A stretch of 64,000 nucleotides of DNA from Aristolochia californica (lineage: Eukaryota; Streptophyta; Magnoliopsida; Piperales; Aristolochiaceae). The translations under genes were made by a program, and so were the position numbers. Location of the stretch: the NCBI GenBank assembly GCA_029961685.1, contig JARWKL010000006.1, positions 7,153,383 through 7,217,382 of the forward strand. Direction: 5' to 3'. Shown piece by piece: positions 21,510 through 32,921 of the stretch (the stretch's first letter is position 1; each line of letters opens with the position of its first letter). The notes under the pieces were generated by a model. That model searched no databases. It was given only the letters and a program-made list of their open reading frames with translations, and was not told where the DNA came from.

Positions 21510-24305
21510 TTGACTGAAGTTTTACAAGCACACAGAGATGCATTGGGGTGGACTCTTGATGCCTTAAAATGGACTAGCCCCTCCATATACATGCATCATA
21601 TTCATTTGGAGGAGGGGACTAAAGCCTCACGTAAGATGCAACGTAGTTTAAATCCCCATATGTTGGAGGTTGTGAGAGAAGAAGTCATCAGGTTGCTTGT
21701 GTCAGGCATCATTTACCCTATTTTTGATAGCACCTGGGTGAGTCCAATTCAAGTTGTCCCTAAGAAAGGGGGGATAACAATAATGAAAAATGAGAGTGGT
21801 GAATTGATTCCCACAAGAACTACCACCAAGTGGCGTGTCTGCATTGACTATAGAAAACTTAATTCCGCCACTAGAAAGGATCACTTCCCACTACCTTTCA
21901 TTGATCAGGTGCTAGAGTGATTGGCCGGCCACAATTTTTATTGCTTCTTAGATGGATAATCCGGCTACAATCAAATTTCCATTGCTCCAGAAGACCAGGA
22001 AAAGACCACATTCACGTGTCCGTTTGGCACCCTTGCTTACAAATGCATGCCTTTTGGTTTACGCAATGCGCCCGCCACTTTCCAACGGTGCATGATGAGT
22101 ATCTTTTCTGACATGATTGGTGACTTTTTAGAGGTCTTTATGGATGACTTTTCTGTGTTTAGCTCTAGCTTTGAGACATGTCTGCACAATCTTTCACTCG
22201 TATTGTCTCGTTACATTAAGTCCAATTTAGTCTTGAATTGGGAGAAATGCCACTTCATGGTAAAAGAAGGAATTGTTTTAGGACATGTAGTGTTTGAGCG
22301 GGGTATAGAAGTGGACAAAGCCAAGGTTGACCTAATTGCCAATCTGCCACCACCTACTTCTGTGAAGGGGGTGTGTTCTTTCCTTGGCCATGATGGATTC
22401 TATAGGCACTTCATTAAGGACTTTAAAAAAATTTCTTGTCCTTTGACGAATTTTGTTGCTCAAGATGTTGCTTTTGCCTCTGATGATGCATGTATTCATG
22501 CTTTTGAGACACTGAAGAAATGTTTGTCCACTGCATCCATTGTCCAACCCCTTACTTGGTCTTTGCCTTTTGAGTTGATGTGTGATGCCTCTGATTATGC
22601 ATTAGGGGCTATTTTGGGGCAAAAGACAAAAAAAATTCCCTGTGTCATTCAGTATGCTAGCCGCACTCTTCATGATGCTCAATTGAATTACACTACCACT
22701 GAGAAGGAGTTTCTAGCTGTTGTGTTTTCCTTGAACAAATTCAGATCATATCTGTTAGGGTCAAAGGTTATAGTGTTCACTGATCATTTTGCTTTGAAGT
22801 ACTTATTATCCATCAAGGACACTAAACCTGGTTTGATTAGATGGATCTTGCAATTGCAAGAATTTGACTTTGAGATTCGAGATAAGAAGGGTTGTGAGAA
22901 TGTTGTTGTTGATCATGTATCTAGGATCTGTGTAGCACCTCAGGAAGGATCCCTTCCTTTAAATGATTCCTTCCCTGATGAACAACTTCTCCAAGTATCC
23001 CAGTTGCCTTGGTTTGTTGACATAGTCAACTATCTTGTAACTCGTAAGATTCTTGATTATTGGAGTAAACAAGATCGGTTGAAATTCTTTTCCCAAGTCA
23101 AACATTTTTTTTGGGATGACCCTTATTTGTTCAAGGTGTGTCCTGTCCAAGTCATTAGGCGTTGTGTACCTGAGCAAGACTCTGCCAATATTCTTGAATT
23201 TTGTCATTCCCACGCATGTGGTGGACATTTTGGTGCTAGAAAGACTGCGGCTAAAGTCTTCCAATGTGGTTTCTATTGGTCTTCATTATCTAGAGATGCC
23301 CATGAGTTTTTTCGTGTGTGTGATGTATGTCAACGGACTGGTTGTTTGCCTAGGAAGAACATGATGCCTCTTAACCCCATTCTTATTGTTGAATTCTTTG
23401 ATGTGTGGGGTATTGACTTCATGGGTCCTTTTCTTGTCTTGTTCGGCTATCAATACATCCTTATTGCTATTGAATATGTCTCTAGATGGATTGAAGCTAT
23501 TGCATGTAAGACAGATGATCACAAAGTGGTGGTAAAGTTTTTAAAAGAAAACATCTTTAATTGGTTTGGTACCCCATGAGCGATTATCACTGATGGGGAA
23601 TCTCATTTTTGTAACAGAGCATTTGAGACCTTATAGAAGAAATACTCCATCACTCATCGGGTGTCCACTCTGTACCACCCGCAAACTTGTGGTCAAGTGG
23701 AAATCTCTAATAGGGAGATCAAACGGATTTTGGAGAAGTCAGTTCGTTTTGATAGGAAAGATTGGTCCACTCGATTGGACGATGCTTTATGGGCCTATCG
23801 AACCGCTTATAAGACTCCTATTGGGATGTCTCCATTTCGCCTAGTGGGCAAAGCATGTCATCTACCTATTGACCTTGAGCATAGAGCTTATTGGGCCATT
23901 AAGGCTTTGAAATTTGATTTGACTCAAGCGGGTGAGGAGAGGAAATTGCAATTGAATGAGTTCGAGGAGATACGTCATAATGCTTATGAGAATGCCAAAC
24001 TGTATAAGGAGCGAACAAAGCTTTTACATGATAAATCTATTTTTCACAAGTCTTTTATTGTTGGACATAATATTTTACTTTATAACTCACGATTGCATTT
24101 GTTTCTAGGGAAGCTAAGATCCAAGTGGTCAGGTCCATTTGAGGTTACACAGGTGTTTCCTCATGGCGCTATTGAGATCCGCAATCACGGAGATGGGTTG
24201 GTCTTCAAAGTTAAAGGTCAGAGGCTCAAACCGTATCTTGAGAATGTCCCCACACCAGAGGAGGTGATGGTTATTTTCTTGGAGGAACCTGTCCATTCAT
24301 CTTGA
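21510..24305 (+). pseudogene. Athila RT, RNase H and integrase of outer element
   Basis: One register throughout, with stops at 21918, about 21957, 23577 and about 23634. Seen: [39 protein letters not shown] and [10 protein letters not shown] (RT catalytic motif with FMDD), [13 protein letters not shown] (RNase H), [15 protein letters not shown] with CDVCQRTGC (integrase zinc finger), then [19 protein letters not shown] and [11 protein letters not shown] (DDE core). Near 23846 two codons are missing relative to the nested copy. Confidence 0.9.
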
Positions 24306-26410
24306 CTGCGTCAGAGTCTTGCTTACGACTATAAACTTAGCACATTGTGGGCAATGCCCACGTTTCTATCCCTTTGTACATTATAGTTTTTATTTTTGGT
24401 TTATTCATTCTTATTGGGATAACCTTTGGTGTACTTTGGTCTTGATTGATTGGAGGTCCCCCGACGATGTCGGCCCCATCATAGACTCGGGGTACTCTCT
24501 TGCCGGCTGAGAGCGTAAATGGTTCCGGTAGTCGATGACCAGACTTTTGGTCCCTAGTTTGAGAGGTCTGTACTCAAACAATCATTTTGGGATTGACCAG
24601 TTCGAACTTGAAGTATTGAATGAAAACCTTACAGTGAGTAACTCAAGGACTTGTGTTCAACGCGTGATTCCTACTGCCTTCAGTGGCCAGTCACATGGAG
24701 ATTTCTTCAAAGTGTGATGTGGGTTAGCGGTTTCATCTACGGATGATTACCTACGGGTATGGCTGATACGAGTAAACCTTCTTCGAGGGAGACTATGTAT
24801 CATTCCTGGGGGTCTTTATTGACTCTTCGGTATTATTGTTGATGACCAAACACATATGGTCCCACCTATGGATTTAGAAGCCCTGAGGGAGCTTAACCCT
24901 TACTCTGCTGGAGTATAACTAGCTAAGTTGTGAATCAACTGGAGTAGTAGCTACTAGACGAGAAGACTGGCACCAGAACCGACGTTAAGGCCAGCAATAA
25001 ATCGTCTAGTAAATCAGATATTTTAGTGATTGTTAGTTGGTTTGTTTGATGATGTGTCATGCTCTAGGTTTGGGGGTGTTTGCTGATATCTCTTTTCCTT
25101 GCACTGTTTTAGCTTTGCTTTACTTCTTGTGTGCCAATGGAGAATGTGGTTTCCATGAGTTTTATTATTCTTTAGCTGTTATTCCTTTCTGTAGTCGTTC
25201 TGGTGTTTTAACTTTTCCCCATTGAGAACAATGTAAGGTTTAGGTTTGTGGGGGGGGGGGGTGGAGGACTACTCTTTTATGGTTAACTTCTTTTGATTTT
25301 TGTTCGTGGTTTTCAAATTACTCCTCTTCGTATGTGGTTAACTTTAGTAGAGTTAAAATAAGTTGCTCAAATGTGTTTCAAATTTTTTTGTAAAACTATG
25401 TAGAATATGCCTATTAGAAATCTGATATCATTTGTTGTGATCCTTGTGAATTCAGTGGGATAACTTACTATTGCATTAGACTTGGAACTTAGTTGCAAAA
25501 GAGAACATGTAAATCTAGTGTTGATCTATGTTAGTCTGAATAGTCTTGTATGCCTATTTGATCTTATTCTTTTTTATATCTCAGTGAAATTCCTTGTTGT
25601 AATGTATGATTGCAAATGGAAATGCTCTTGCTTGCAAAAGACAGATAACCTCAGAAACAGCCTGGGCAAACCTAGGGACATGCACCAGAATAGTCGATTA
25701 CTTAAAAATAAGTGCATGGGCAGTGAAGACGAATACAAAATGGTGGTAATACCAAAAGTATTCAGTAAAACAAAAATTACACTGGTAATAGCGAAAATGC
25801 GCTAGTAATAGCGAAAATGGGTTTAAATCTGGAAGCAATGAGTTTCCTTAACTTTGATGATGAATTGTAAGTTGAAAGAAGTTGTAGGTCAAGATTGAAA
25901 TTTTTATACTTCTTTTGTGAGATTGTCAGACAACAGGCTTACTCTACTATTTTCTCTTAATTGTGATGTGACCAGGATTTTATAGTTATTTGTTGCCTCT
26001 TTGTTCTGTTGAAGTAATTGCTTATGGGTCACATTGGTTCAGGTGGAGTAACAATGAGTGTATTTGGATTGATAATGTGCTATACTTTACATAGGTTTTC
26101 AAATTGAGCAGGGTTTCACATGATTTTCAGATATTTTACGATACTAAGTGTTAGTCATATGCTAACGAGGAGTAGATTTTCTTCAGTTTTCTTTTTATAT
26201 TGTTGATTTAGATGAATTTTGTGGGTAAATTCCATGCAAACCCTCACGAGACACAACTCGTCCACTACTGTAAAGTAGGGGTTTAACGGCTTGTTGCATG
26301 CGCTAAATGCAATCGTGTTCCCTACGAAAGTGGCATTTTGTTTTCCTAGGCTTAATTTTGATTATGTTGTTGTTTTGCTAGGGACTAGCAAAGACTTAGG
26401 TTTGGGGGTG
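24306..26410 (+). other. Athila 3' non-coding region of outer copy
   Basis: No supported gene. Repeats most of 17381-19203 at high similarity. Ends with the purine tract at 26398-26410 before LTR C. Confidence 0.7.
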
Positions 26411-27688
26411 TGATAGATGCCAAATTCTGACATGAGAACTAGGTTAATTATAATTGAATAACCCTTATAATTGTGTTATAGGTGGATTTATCAGTTTTCA
26501 CATGAAACATGCATTTATTGAATTTGGCATTTATCACTGCTTATATTGCATATTTTTCTCTCCTGGATTATATTTCATTGCTTTTAGGGTTTATTTCTTC
26601 CTGAAATGATTTTTATGGATTTAATTATGGAATTTCAGGAGAATTTTGTGTGGAGAAGAAGATATTTACAGAAATGCCATTCGTGGGGGATGTGATTTTT
26701 AGGGAAAAATCGTATTGAAAAGGGCGGAGACAGCTCGACAGAGGGGGGAGGAGCCATCGACCGAAAGAGAGGAGAGCTCGAGAGAGTCTCCCTCCAGCAT
26801 CCGAACGCCGCTTGTCACCATCGTCCACCACCATCCGGCAACCGAGAACAGACCCGAGGAGAGCTCGAGAGAGTCTCCGTCGCGGCGAGTTCGACGCTGC
26901 CATTTTCTGCTTGCCAGGCTGAGAGGTCACCCAAGAGGGCTCCTCTGGCACCGATTCTGCATTTTCGACCATTTCCGAAGCTATTCCGATTCCGACCGAG
27001 ACTCGAGAGAGCCGGTTAGAGGACTTCAGCTCCATTCCGTCGTCTGCCGCACCACCTCCATCTGTGGGTTTTTATCCTTCTTCGCCGGCGTCGTCTCTAC
27101 CTCCGGCCACTCGCTCTTGCAACCCGAAGCCATCAATTTCTAGAAATTACAGCACCCGTGAGAACGAGCCTTTGCTGCCCTAGTAAGAGGAAGGAGAAGG
27201 GGAGTAATCCATCATTTTGTAATTTAATTTTCCTATAGTTTGAACTTAGGTTTTGAATGTTTATTAAATTTGATTTGAAAATTAATGTTTATCGAATACT
27301 TGTTTACCGAATATTTGATTAAATTAGCTAGTTAGGTAGGATTGTAATTTAAGTTGGATTCTGGTACTTTAATCCGATTTTTGTCATTAACTCTAGGCGC
27401 CCGAGATCGGATTCGTGATTATGTGGCGCTCGAGAGGCATGAATCACGGTAAAATCCAGAGTTGACGTTTCCTGTTGTGCAAGTAGTTAATTAGATTATT
27501 GCTTGATAATTTAGGATATAATTAGTGTTTAGTTCAGATTAATTTATCATATTTGGTTAGGCTAGTTGACTGAAGAATACACAAAATTCAGTCCTCCCTC
27601 TGGATATGACCCTCGGTTCCCGCTAGATTACATGAACGATTTTTACGCTTGTGACGTATAAAAGCCAATGTAATTAAATTTCACATCA
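26411..27688 (+). repeat. 3' LTR (C) of outer Athila element
   Basis: 1278 bp, TGATAGATGCC...TTCACATCA, followed by the TSD TTAAG (27689-27693). Confidence 0.88.
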
Positions 27689-27693
27689 TTAAG

Positions 27694-28110
27694 CACATAT
27701 TGTGCTTTTAAGGAACTTTTCGGAGGATGCTCGCTAAAAATCGCCTTCTTCTTCTTCTTCGAATGTATTTTGGTGTGAAGTTTTTTGATGTCTCAACCTC
27801 TGAAGGAGCCTCGAATTTATAGGTGAAGAATTTTTTTTCTTCCTCTTTTACCCTTAAATGAAGGGTGTGTGTTTAAAGACAAAGGGTAACTTTTGTCTTT
27901 TTGGCTTTTCATTTTTACCCTTGCATTATTACCTTTCGGCTCCGAAAGCAAGGGTAGAAATGACATTTTTCTTGTGACATCATTATGCTGACATGCAAGA
28001 ATATTTTGTAGCCACCATTGCTGACTTTGTGTAGCCGCCTTTGATGACTTTTGTAGCCGCCTTTGCTGACTTTGATTTTGTCTTTGGCCTTAATGGCTGC
28101 TGACATGGCT
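27694..28110 (-). promoter_or_regulatory. Pararetrovirus-like promoter and transcript start region
   Basis: On the minus strand a TATA box CTATAAAT (27815-27821) lies about 300 bp after the last ORF's stop. It is followed by a short leader that is cut by the Athila insertion. Upstream are three 22-bp repeats (28008-28074) and TGCTGAC/TGATGAC motifs reminiscent of as-1-like elements. The order ORF, promoter, leader, primer site (9668) is that of a circular caulimovirid genome. No transcription evidence is available. Confidence 0.5.
28008..28074 (-). repeat. Three 22-23-bp tandem repeats upstream of the TATA box
   Basis: Units GTAGCCaCCaTTGcTGACTTTgt (28008-28030), GTAGCCGCCTTTGATGACTT (28031-28052, first 20 bases given) and the same with GCTGAC (28053-28074). 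Confidence 0.85.
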
Positions 28111-28119
28111 GCTGACTGT

Positions 28120-29569
28120 TCATTCGGACAGCTGCCTTTCTTTGCACAATCTATAGGTGTGATCTTTTGGAAATGTCTTCTGGGCCATCTTGCTAATGCT
28201 TTCCTTTGTTTCTTTGCTGAAGTGGATATTTCCTCTGAGGAGTTTCTTCAGCCTTAGTTCGAGAGTGGTCTGGACAGGTGCCAAAGTCTCTTTATAGCTC
28301 TTTGAGACGATCGTCAATGGGACAGAGGTCTTGTAGATAAACCTTTTCTTTTTTTGAATCATCTGTTGTATGAGTTGTATCAGATTCTTGAGCCCTTGGA
28401 TACGCCTGGTTTGCCAGACTGCTTCTGGGCATCGCTTCGCCTTAGGAATATGTCTGGGATCATATTCCAATGTAGCTTCACCTTCTTTGATGCCTTCAAG
28501 TGTCAGTACAGAAATTCTTGGAAACATCTTTTTGTCAGTAACAATCTCAACAATACAGGAAACAAAATGAAGTCGAACTCCTTTACTCTTTGTTATGGAG
28601 ATAAAACTTTTGCAAGCCTCCATAATCTCTTTCGGTGGAGTGAAGTATCATATGCTTTATGAATCCATATGAATAAAGCATGGATGCATATTTTGAGTCT
28701 ATTTCATGACTCAGCTTCACTTGATTCCAACTATTGCTGGACTCAGTGGTGAAGAAGGGAGTGTTCATCCCTTGTCCAATTTGCTCATTCCATCTCTGGA
28801 ATTGAACAGTATGATCGGATTCAATCTTTGAACGAACATTGTCCACCTCTTGAGGGCGTAGTGAGGGTTCCTCAGACATAATGTCTGAAAGTTTCAAGGG
28901 TTTAAATTTCTTTAAAAAATCAAGCTCATTAAAACTTGTTTTGTCTGGCTTATTGAGGCTTTTCAATCTTGTAAACTCAGACGGGGTAACCAATTTTATC
29001 TTGAATGATTTCTCATTGCTTGACAAGTCCGTTTCCATCAGAGATGGATCCGTTAAGACTTCCTTTTCAGCTCAAAACTGACAGGTAGAAGTCCCTGATT
29101 CCTATTTCGACAAAATCGTTAAGGTTTCCTTTCCAGCTCTAGACTGGCAGGTAGAAATCCCTGATTCCCCTATCTTCAAAGAAGACTGGGTTGTGATTTC
29201 CTTCTCATGCCTACCATGACCGGTAGAAATCCCGGGTCGACCTGTGTTTATCAAAACACTAAAGTCGTTCGTCTGCTGATTAGCTGACGTTGTGGCTTCC
29301 TTTTCTTGCAATGGAGATCACGTAGAAGTCCCGGAGGAGCTTGGCATATCATGCTGTTTAGAGAGTTCTTTTAACTCTTCAGTTAATTCCTTAACCTTGA
29401 GTTGTAGGAGATCTCCACTTCTCCCGCAACAGGCACAATTGTCAGATACATCTCCTCGTTCAGAGAGAACTAAAAGACTATCGAAGAGTGATTGTAGTGT
29501 TGAGAGCAATACCGTGAGTGTGGCAATTGCTACTGCTAGCTCCGTCAGTGTGTTGCTGAGGGAATCCAT
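28120..29569 (-). pseudogene. Unrecognised large ORF in last-ORF position of caulimovirid remnant
   Basis: Minus-strand frames 29569-29318, 29311-29102 and 29038-28583 share one register, interrupted by stops at 29318, 29102 and nearby. After a frameshift near 28600 it continues in 28623-28120, about 480 codons in all. Parts: an N-terminal hydrophobic/Leu-rich helix and a coiled-coil-like segment (VKELTEELKELSKQ); four degenerate repeats around GISTCQSRAGKETLT; a conserved-looking C-terminal half with MLYSYGFIKHMILHSTERDY, FPRISVLTLEGIKEG and KRCPEAVWQTRRIQGLKNLI. I do not recognise the family. Position just before a promoter-like region suggests the last ORF (ORF4 or transactivator position), but it could be an unrelated retroelement ORF. 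Confidence 0.5.
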
Positions 29570-29755
29570 TTTACCTGTCTGTAATACAAGAAAAATCTTC
29601 GAGTAGTAAGAGTATCAGGTTATAAATGAGTTCTCTATTAAATGCATGATGTAGTAGCAGAGAATTTTACTACGACAATAGTGGAATAAATCACCACGCT
29701 TGCTGCAATGTTATATATTGGGAAAGCTAAAGCATAACCGAATATAAGAAATCAA

Positions 29756-29945
29756 TCAGGCAAAGGTGGTTCCTGAAAAGTCAGACATATTTTCTAAGTT
29801 TTCCGAGGAGGAAGACTCAGTTTCTAGATGAAGTTCATATACTTCAACTTCTGACCGGATGTCATCATAATGGATGATGTCTAATCCATTTTCTTCTGCT
29901 AGTAGCATATACAGTTTGCCCTGTCTAACCCCATAACCAAGAATC
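29756..29945 (-). pseudogene. Short unassigned ORF remnant
   Basis: About 63 codons, ILGYGVRQGKLYMLLAEENG and onward with an acidic Ser/Glu end, stopping at 29756. It begins where copia gag similarity ends and may be the C-terminus of a pararetroviral polyprotein at the copia/virus junction. Family not identified. Confidence 0.3.
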
Positions 29946-29969
29946 TTCCGAGTTAGAATGTCCTAGATG

Positions 29970-30917
29970 GGTAACATTTGTCGGAGGTGGCCGCTGATTC
30001 TCTTCCATGGATGTCACTAAAGCTTTCCCAGCAATCTTTTTATAGGGTTTTTTGGAGAAATCCCACCACTCCGGATAGCCAATAATCTCATAACACCGTT
30101 GTTACGAATGTCCTTTTTCTCTACAGTGAGTACATACCCGGTTGTTACCTTTTTTAGAGGATTGAGTGCTCTTACCGTTTGATGATTCTTGTCGGTTTTG
30201 GTTGACCAACATCGCCGAGTTCTCTGAGACTAGACGATAGCTCCCCAATGTCTATCTCTGTTGATATTCTCGTCTGACATATGTGTATATACTCTCCAAA
30301 TCAAGTTTGGGGTCTTTTCGCAAGATTTCTCCACGAACTTGATCAAACTCGAAGTCAAGCCCACTAAGAAAAATATGAACTCGAAGCCTAGCCATTGCAG
30401 AGTGCAACTGGATTAGCTCTTCGACTGTTCCTTCCTGAGATATGGTTCTATGATCAATCTCCTGGAAAATAGTAACCAGTTCATTGTAGTACGGGGATAA
30501 TGGTCTACCATTTTGTTTGGTAGAAAAAGATATATGGTTCAACTCAAATATACAGGTTTCATCTGATCCATCATAGAACGTTTTTGATATTGCTTCCCAT
30601 ATCTCCTTGGCAGTGGAGAGGCAAATAAATCGCTACATTAGCAATGGACTCTTGGAGTCAATAAGCCAACTTTTGACTCTTTGATTTTTAGTAATCCATG
30701 CTCTAAGATTGGGATCACCAAATGCTGATTTTCTCGTTTCGTTGGTGAGATATCCAACTTTGTTGCGCTTGCCAATTCGCATCTCCATGATCTGGGACCA
30801 TAATGAATAATTAGTCTCATCGAGGATGATTCTAGTTGAAAATGCAGAATTGTCTTGGTGGACTATAATCTGTGGTGATGGGATAAGTTCGGTTGATGCG
30901 CTTGTAGTGGTAGCCAT
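29970..30917 (-). pseudogene. Copia gag of outer element
   Basis: A single register from the ATG at 30917, with stops at about 30630, 30250 and in the knuckle. Seen: IILDETNYSLWSQIMEMRIG (copia gag N-terminal domain), YYNELVTIFQEIDHR and ARLRVHIFLSGLDFEFDQVR (UBN2-type gag), then CTHCREKGHS and QRCYEIIGYPEWW, a CCHC knuckle with a stop inside. The leader between primer site and ATG is about 1 kb. Confidence 0.85.
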
Positions 30918-31207
30918 CGATCTGAATTATTTTTTTTTTGGTTCGGTTATGGTCCAGTTCGAATAGGGTCTTGTTCGTTTCTGGTCCGATTTTGGACTGC
31001 TTCGGCTCCGGTTCGGTCGTGTCTGGATGTGGTCCGGTCAGGTCTGATTATGGTTTGGTTCGGGTTTGGGTCTGTGTCGGCAGAATAATAAAATCAAACC
31101 TAAGTTAAGCGAAATTTTTTTTCGTGTACCTGATCGTCTTCGTCTTTTGCAAGATGGTCTTGGTTTTGGTGACGGCAGGCCTTTTGGTTTCATAGGCGAT
31201 GGTACGG

Positions 31208-31541
31208 TTTCTGGGAGGCCGAGCGATGGCTCGGTGTCAGCAGCTTTTGAAACTTCCGCCGGTCTTCTGTGACGGCGATTCTGTTCACGGCGACTGCGAT
31301 TCTCTTCCTCTTCACCAGGCTGGTGATGCGTCAAAAAAAATGAGCGGTGATTTGACGGCGGTTCGGCATCGGTTTTTCTGGGAGGCCGAGCGATGGCTCG
31401 GTGTCAGCAGCTTTTGAAACTTCCGCCGGTCTTCTGTGACGGCGATTCTGTTCACGGCGACTGCGATTCTCTTCCTCTTCACCAGGCTGGTGATGCGTCA
31501 AAAAAAATGAGCGGTGATTTGACGGCGGTTCGGCATCGGTT
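31208..31541. repeat. 167-bp tandem duplication in copia leader
   Basis: Copies about 31208-31374 and 31375-31541 are almost identical (ctgggaggccgagcgatggc recurs at 31211 and 31378). Overlapping frames on both strands reflect the duplication and GC-rich sequence, not genes. Confidence 0.88.
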
Positions 31542-31911
31542 TGGTGGGTTCCAGCGGGGTTCGGGTGGCAAAATTCGGCTACGAAAACAATAGGTGCAAA
31601 AAGAGAATGGCTTGCAGAAAGAGAACAAAGTTCTGCAAGTCGGCTTCCCTCGACGACAACAGTGATTGGTGACAATAACGGGCTGGTGGTAAGGTTGTCG
31701 GTGGTCGTCTTCGGTCTTTGGTGATCGTCGTTGGTTGTTGACAACATTCTTTTTGGCTACGGGACTGCCGAAATACGTAGTTGCAGAAAAATAGATTTCT
31801 ACAATTCCACGACGAATTTTTTCTGCTTCCTCTTTCAGTGACTACGGGTGCACTTAGCTCCGAATTTCAGCTCCGACTTTCAGCGACGAAAAGAAGAAGA
31901 TAATTCTCCCA

Positions 31912-31922
31912 CTCTAATACCA
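31912..31922 (-). other. Primer-binding site of outer copia element
   Basis: Minus strand TGGTATTAGAG immediately after the LTR end, Met-tRNA class. Confidence 0.75.
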
Positions 31923-32191
31923 TGTTGAACTGAGACACAGATAAGTGAAACCAAGACACAGACACTTTTAAACAATATTTTCTAACTTATCATTCTTTTC
32001 CGTTTAGGAGGCAATTTATAATGCATTACATACTGATTTTAGGATCAATCTAGATCCTAAAATCAAGGAATAAAATCACCGGATCAAGGAAACAATCTGT
32101 TTCCTACAATCATGCCATAATAAACTTTTTCGTTTTGATTCTACAGAAGATTTCCTCTTCTGAAAGGAAGCTCAGACAGTTCATGCCAACA
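31923..32191 (-). repeat. 5' LTR of outer copia-type element
   Basis: 269 bp. Minus-strand start TGTTGGCATG and end GTTCAACA. Contains an internal 40-bp segment with a partial inverted repeat (ggatcaatctagatcc) lacking in the 3' LTR. Confidence 0.85.
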
Positions 32192-32921
32192 GTAACTCTT
32201 CTAACACTTGGTGCTTTCATTGAGATATACACTTGGTACTGAGATGCTTGGTCATGTTGTAGTTTGTTTTTATCTAGCTGGTGCATATCTCGTCCAATCC
32301 TTGGAAACACATATACTGGTCAGTGGTCATGTGAATATGCTGGTTTTAATTTAAATGAAGAGGAGAAGATGATCATGGTGTCTATTATTGATTGTTGCTT
32401 GTCCTTAATTTCTACTCATCCTTGATTGCTGCATGCTCTTGGATCTCGGAAGCTTTATATTTTTGCTTCGTATACAACATCAAGAAGGCATCCAATTCTG
32501 CCTAGCATGATCTTCATATACCTCTTGAAGTATACAATAAAGTCTCAGTAGAGAGGACCCCAGTTTTTTCCTTTATAAAATAGTATTGTTGTTGTTATTG
32601 GAATTGGTGGGATGATAGGAGTTGTCTGAAAATAGCATGTGCTTTTGGTGCTGATGAAAATTTTTCTGTTAATGTTGCTTTATACATCTTAATAAATGAG
32701 GATTAATTCAACGCTCACCTCATGCTGCTACACTCAGCTTAGTTATTTTTTGTGAAGATTTGCAATACTCAGTTCCAGCTTATTACGTGGTGCACAACTT
32801 CATCATTCAAGGAGGACTCTTTTATTATTTGGCATCCTTTCTCATATCGCCCTTTATTTAACTGTCGTTTACCCCTTTTGAACAACCCTTTTGGTACGTT
32901 GTTTTGGTTGGTCCTTTATAT

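Larger units (their letters stand above)
12040..27688 (+). mobile_element. Athila-type Ty3/gypsy element with nested second Athila, TSD TTAAG
   Basis: Seen: TTAAG at 12035-12039 and 27689-27693 flanks LTR A (12040-13331) and LTR C (26411-27688), both TGATAGATGCCA...ACATCA. A Tyr/Asp-tRNA-type primer site follows LTR A, and purine tracts precede LTR C. Own coding sequence: gag (13508-15208), then after the nested element protease, RT, RNase H and integrase (20611-24305). About 10.2 kb without the insert. Reading frames carry stops and frameshifts, so it is inactive. It landed in the leader of the caulimovirid remnant, beside a small palindrome. Confidence 0.88.
70..32191 (-). mobile_element. 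Copia-type LTR nest with caulimovirid-like interior, TSD GTAAC
   Basis: Seen: GTAAC at 65-69 and again at 32192-32196 directly flanks two related LTRs (70-299 and 31923-32191). On the minus strand a primer-binding site (31912-31922) follows the right LTR and a polypurine tract (300-320) precedes the left LTR, so the element reads right to left. The only copia coding region is gag (about 29970-30917). Protease, integrase, RT and RNase H of copia are absent. Pararetrovirus-like blocks occupy the interior, further split by three younger insertions (951-5572, about 10.2-12.0 kb, 12040-27688). Inference: one old copia insertion that acquired, or was invaded by, a caulimovirid fragment and then served as a landing site. 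Confidence 0.8.

Noticed and set aside
12040..27688. Three Athila LTRs and two interiors read as a tandem element made by unequal LTR recombination
   Set aside because: The first interior lacks protease and the second lacks gag and primer site. The gag/protease frame is continuous if the middle block is removed, and that block has its own TSD. Nested insertion explains all of this.
31038..31747. Paired frames on both strands near the copia 5' end
   Set aside because: They only read the 167-bp duplication; no start context or domain.
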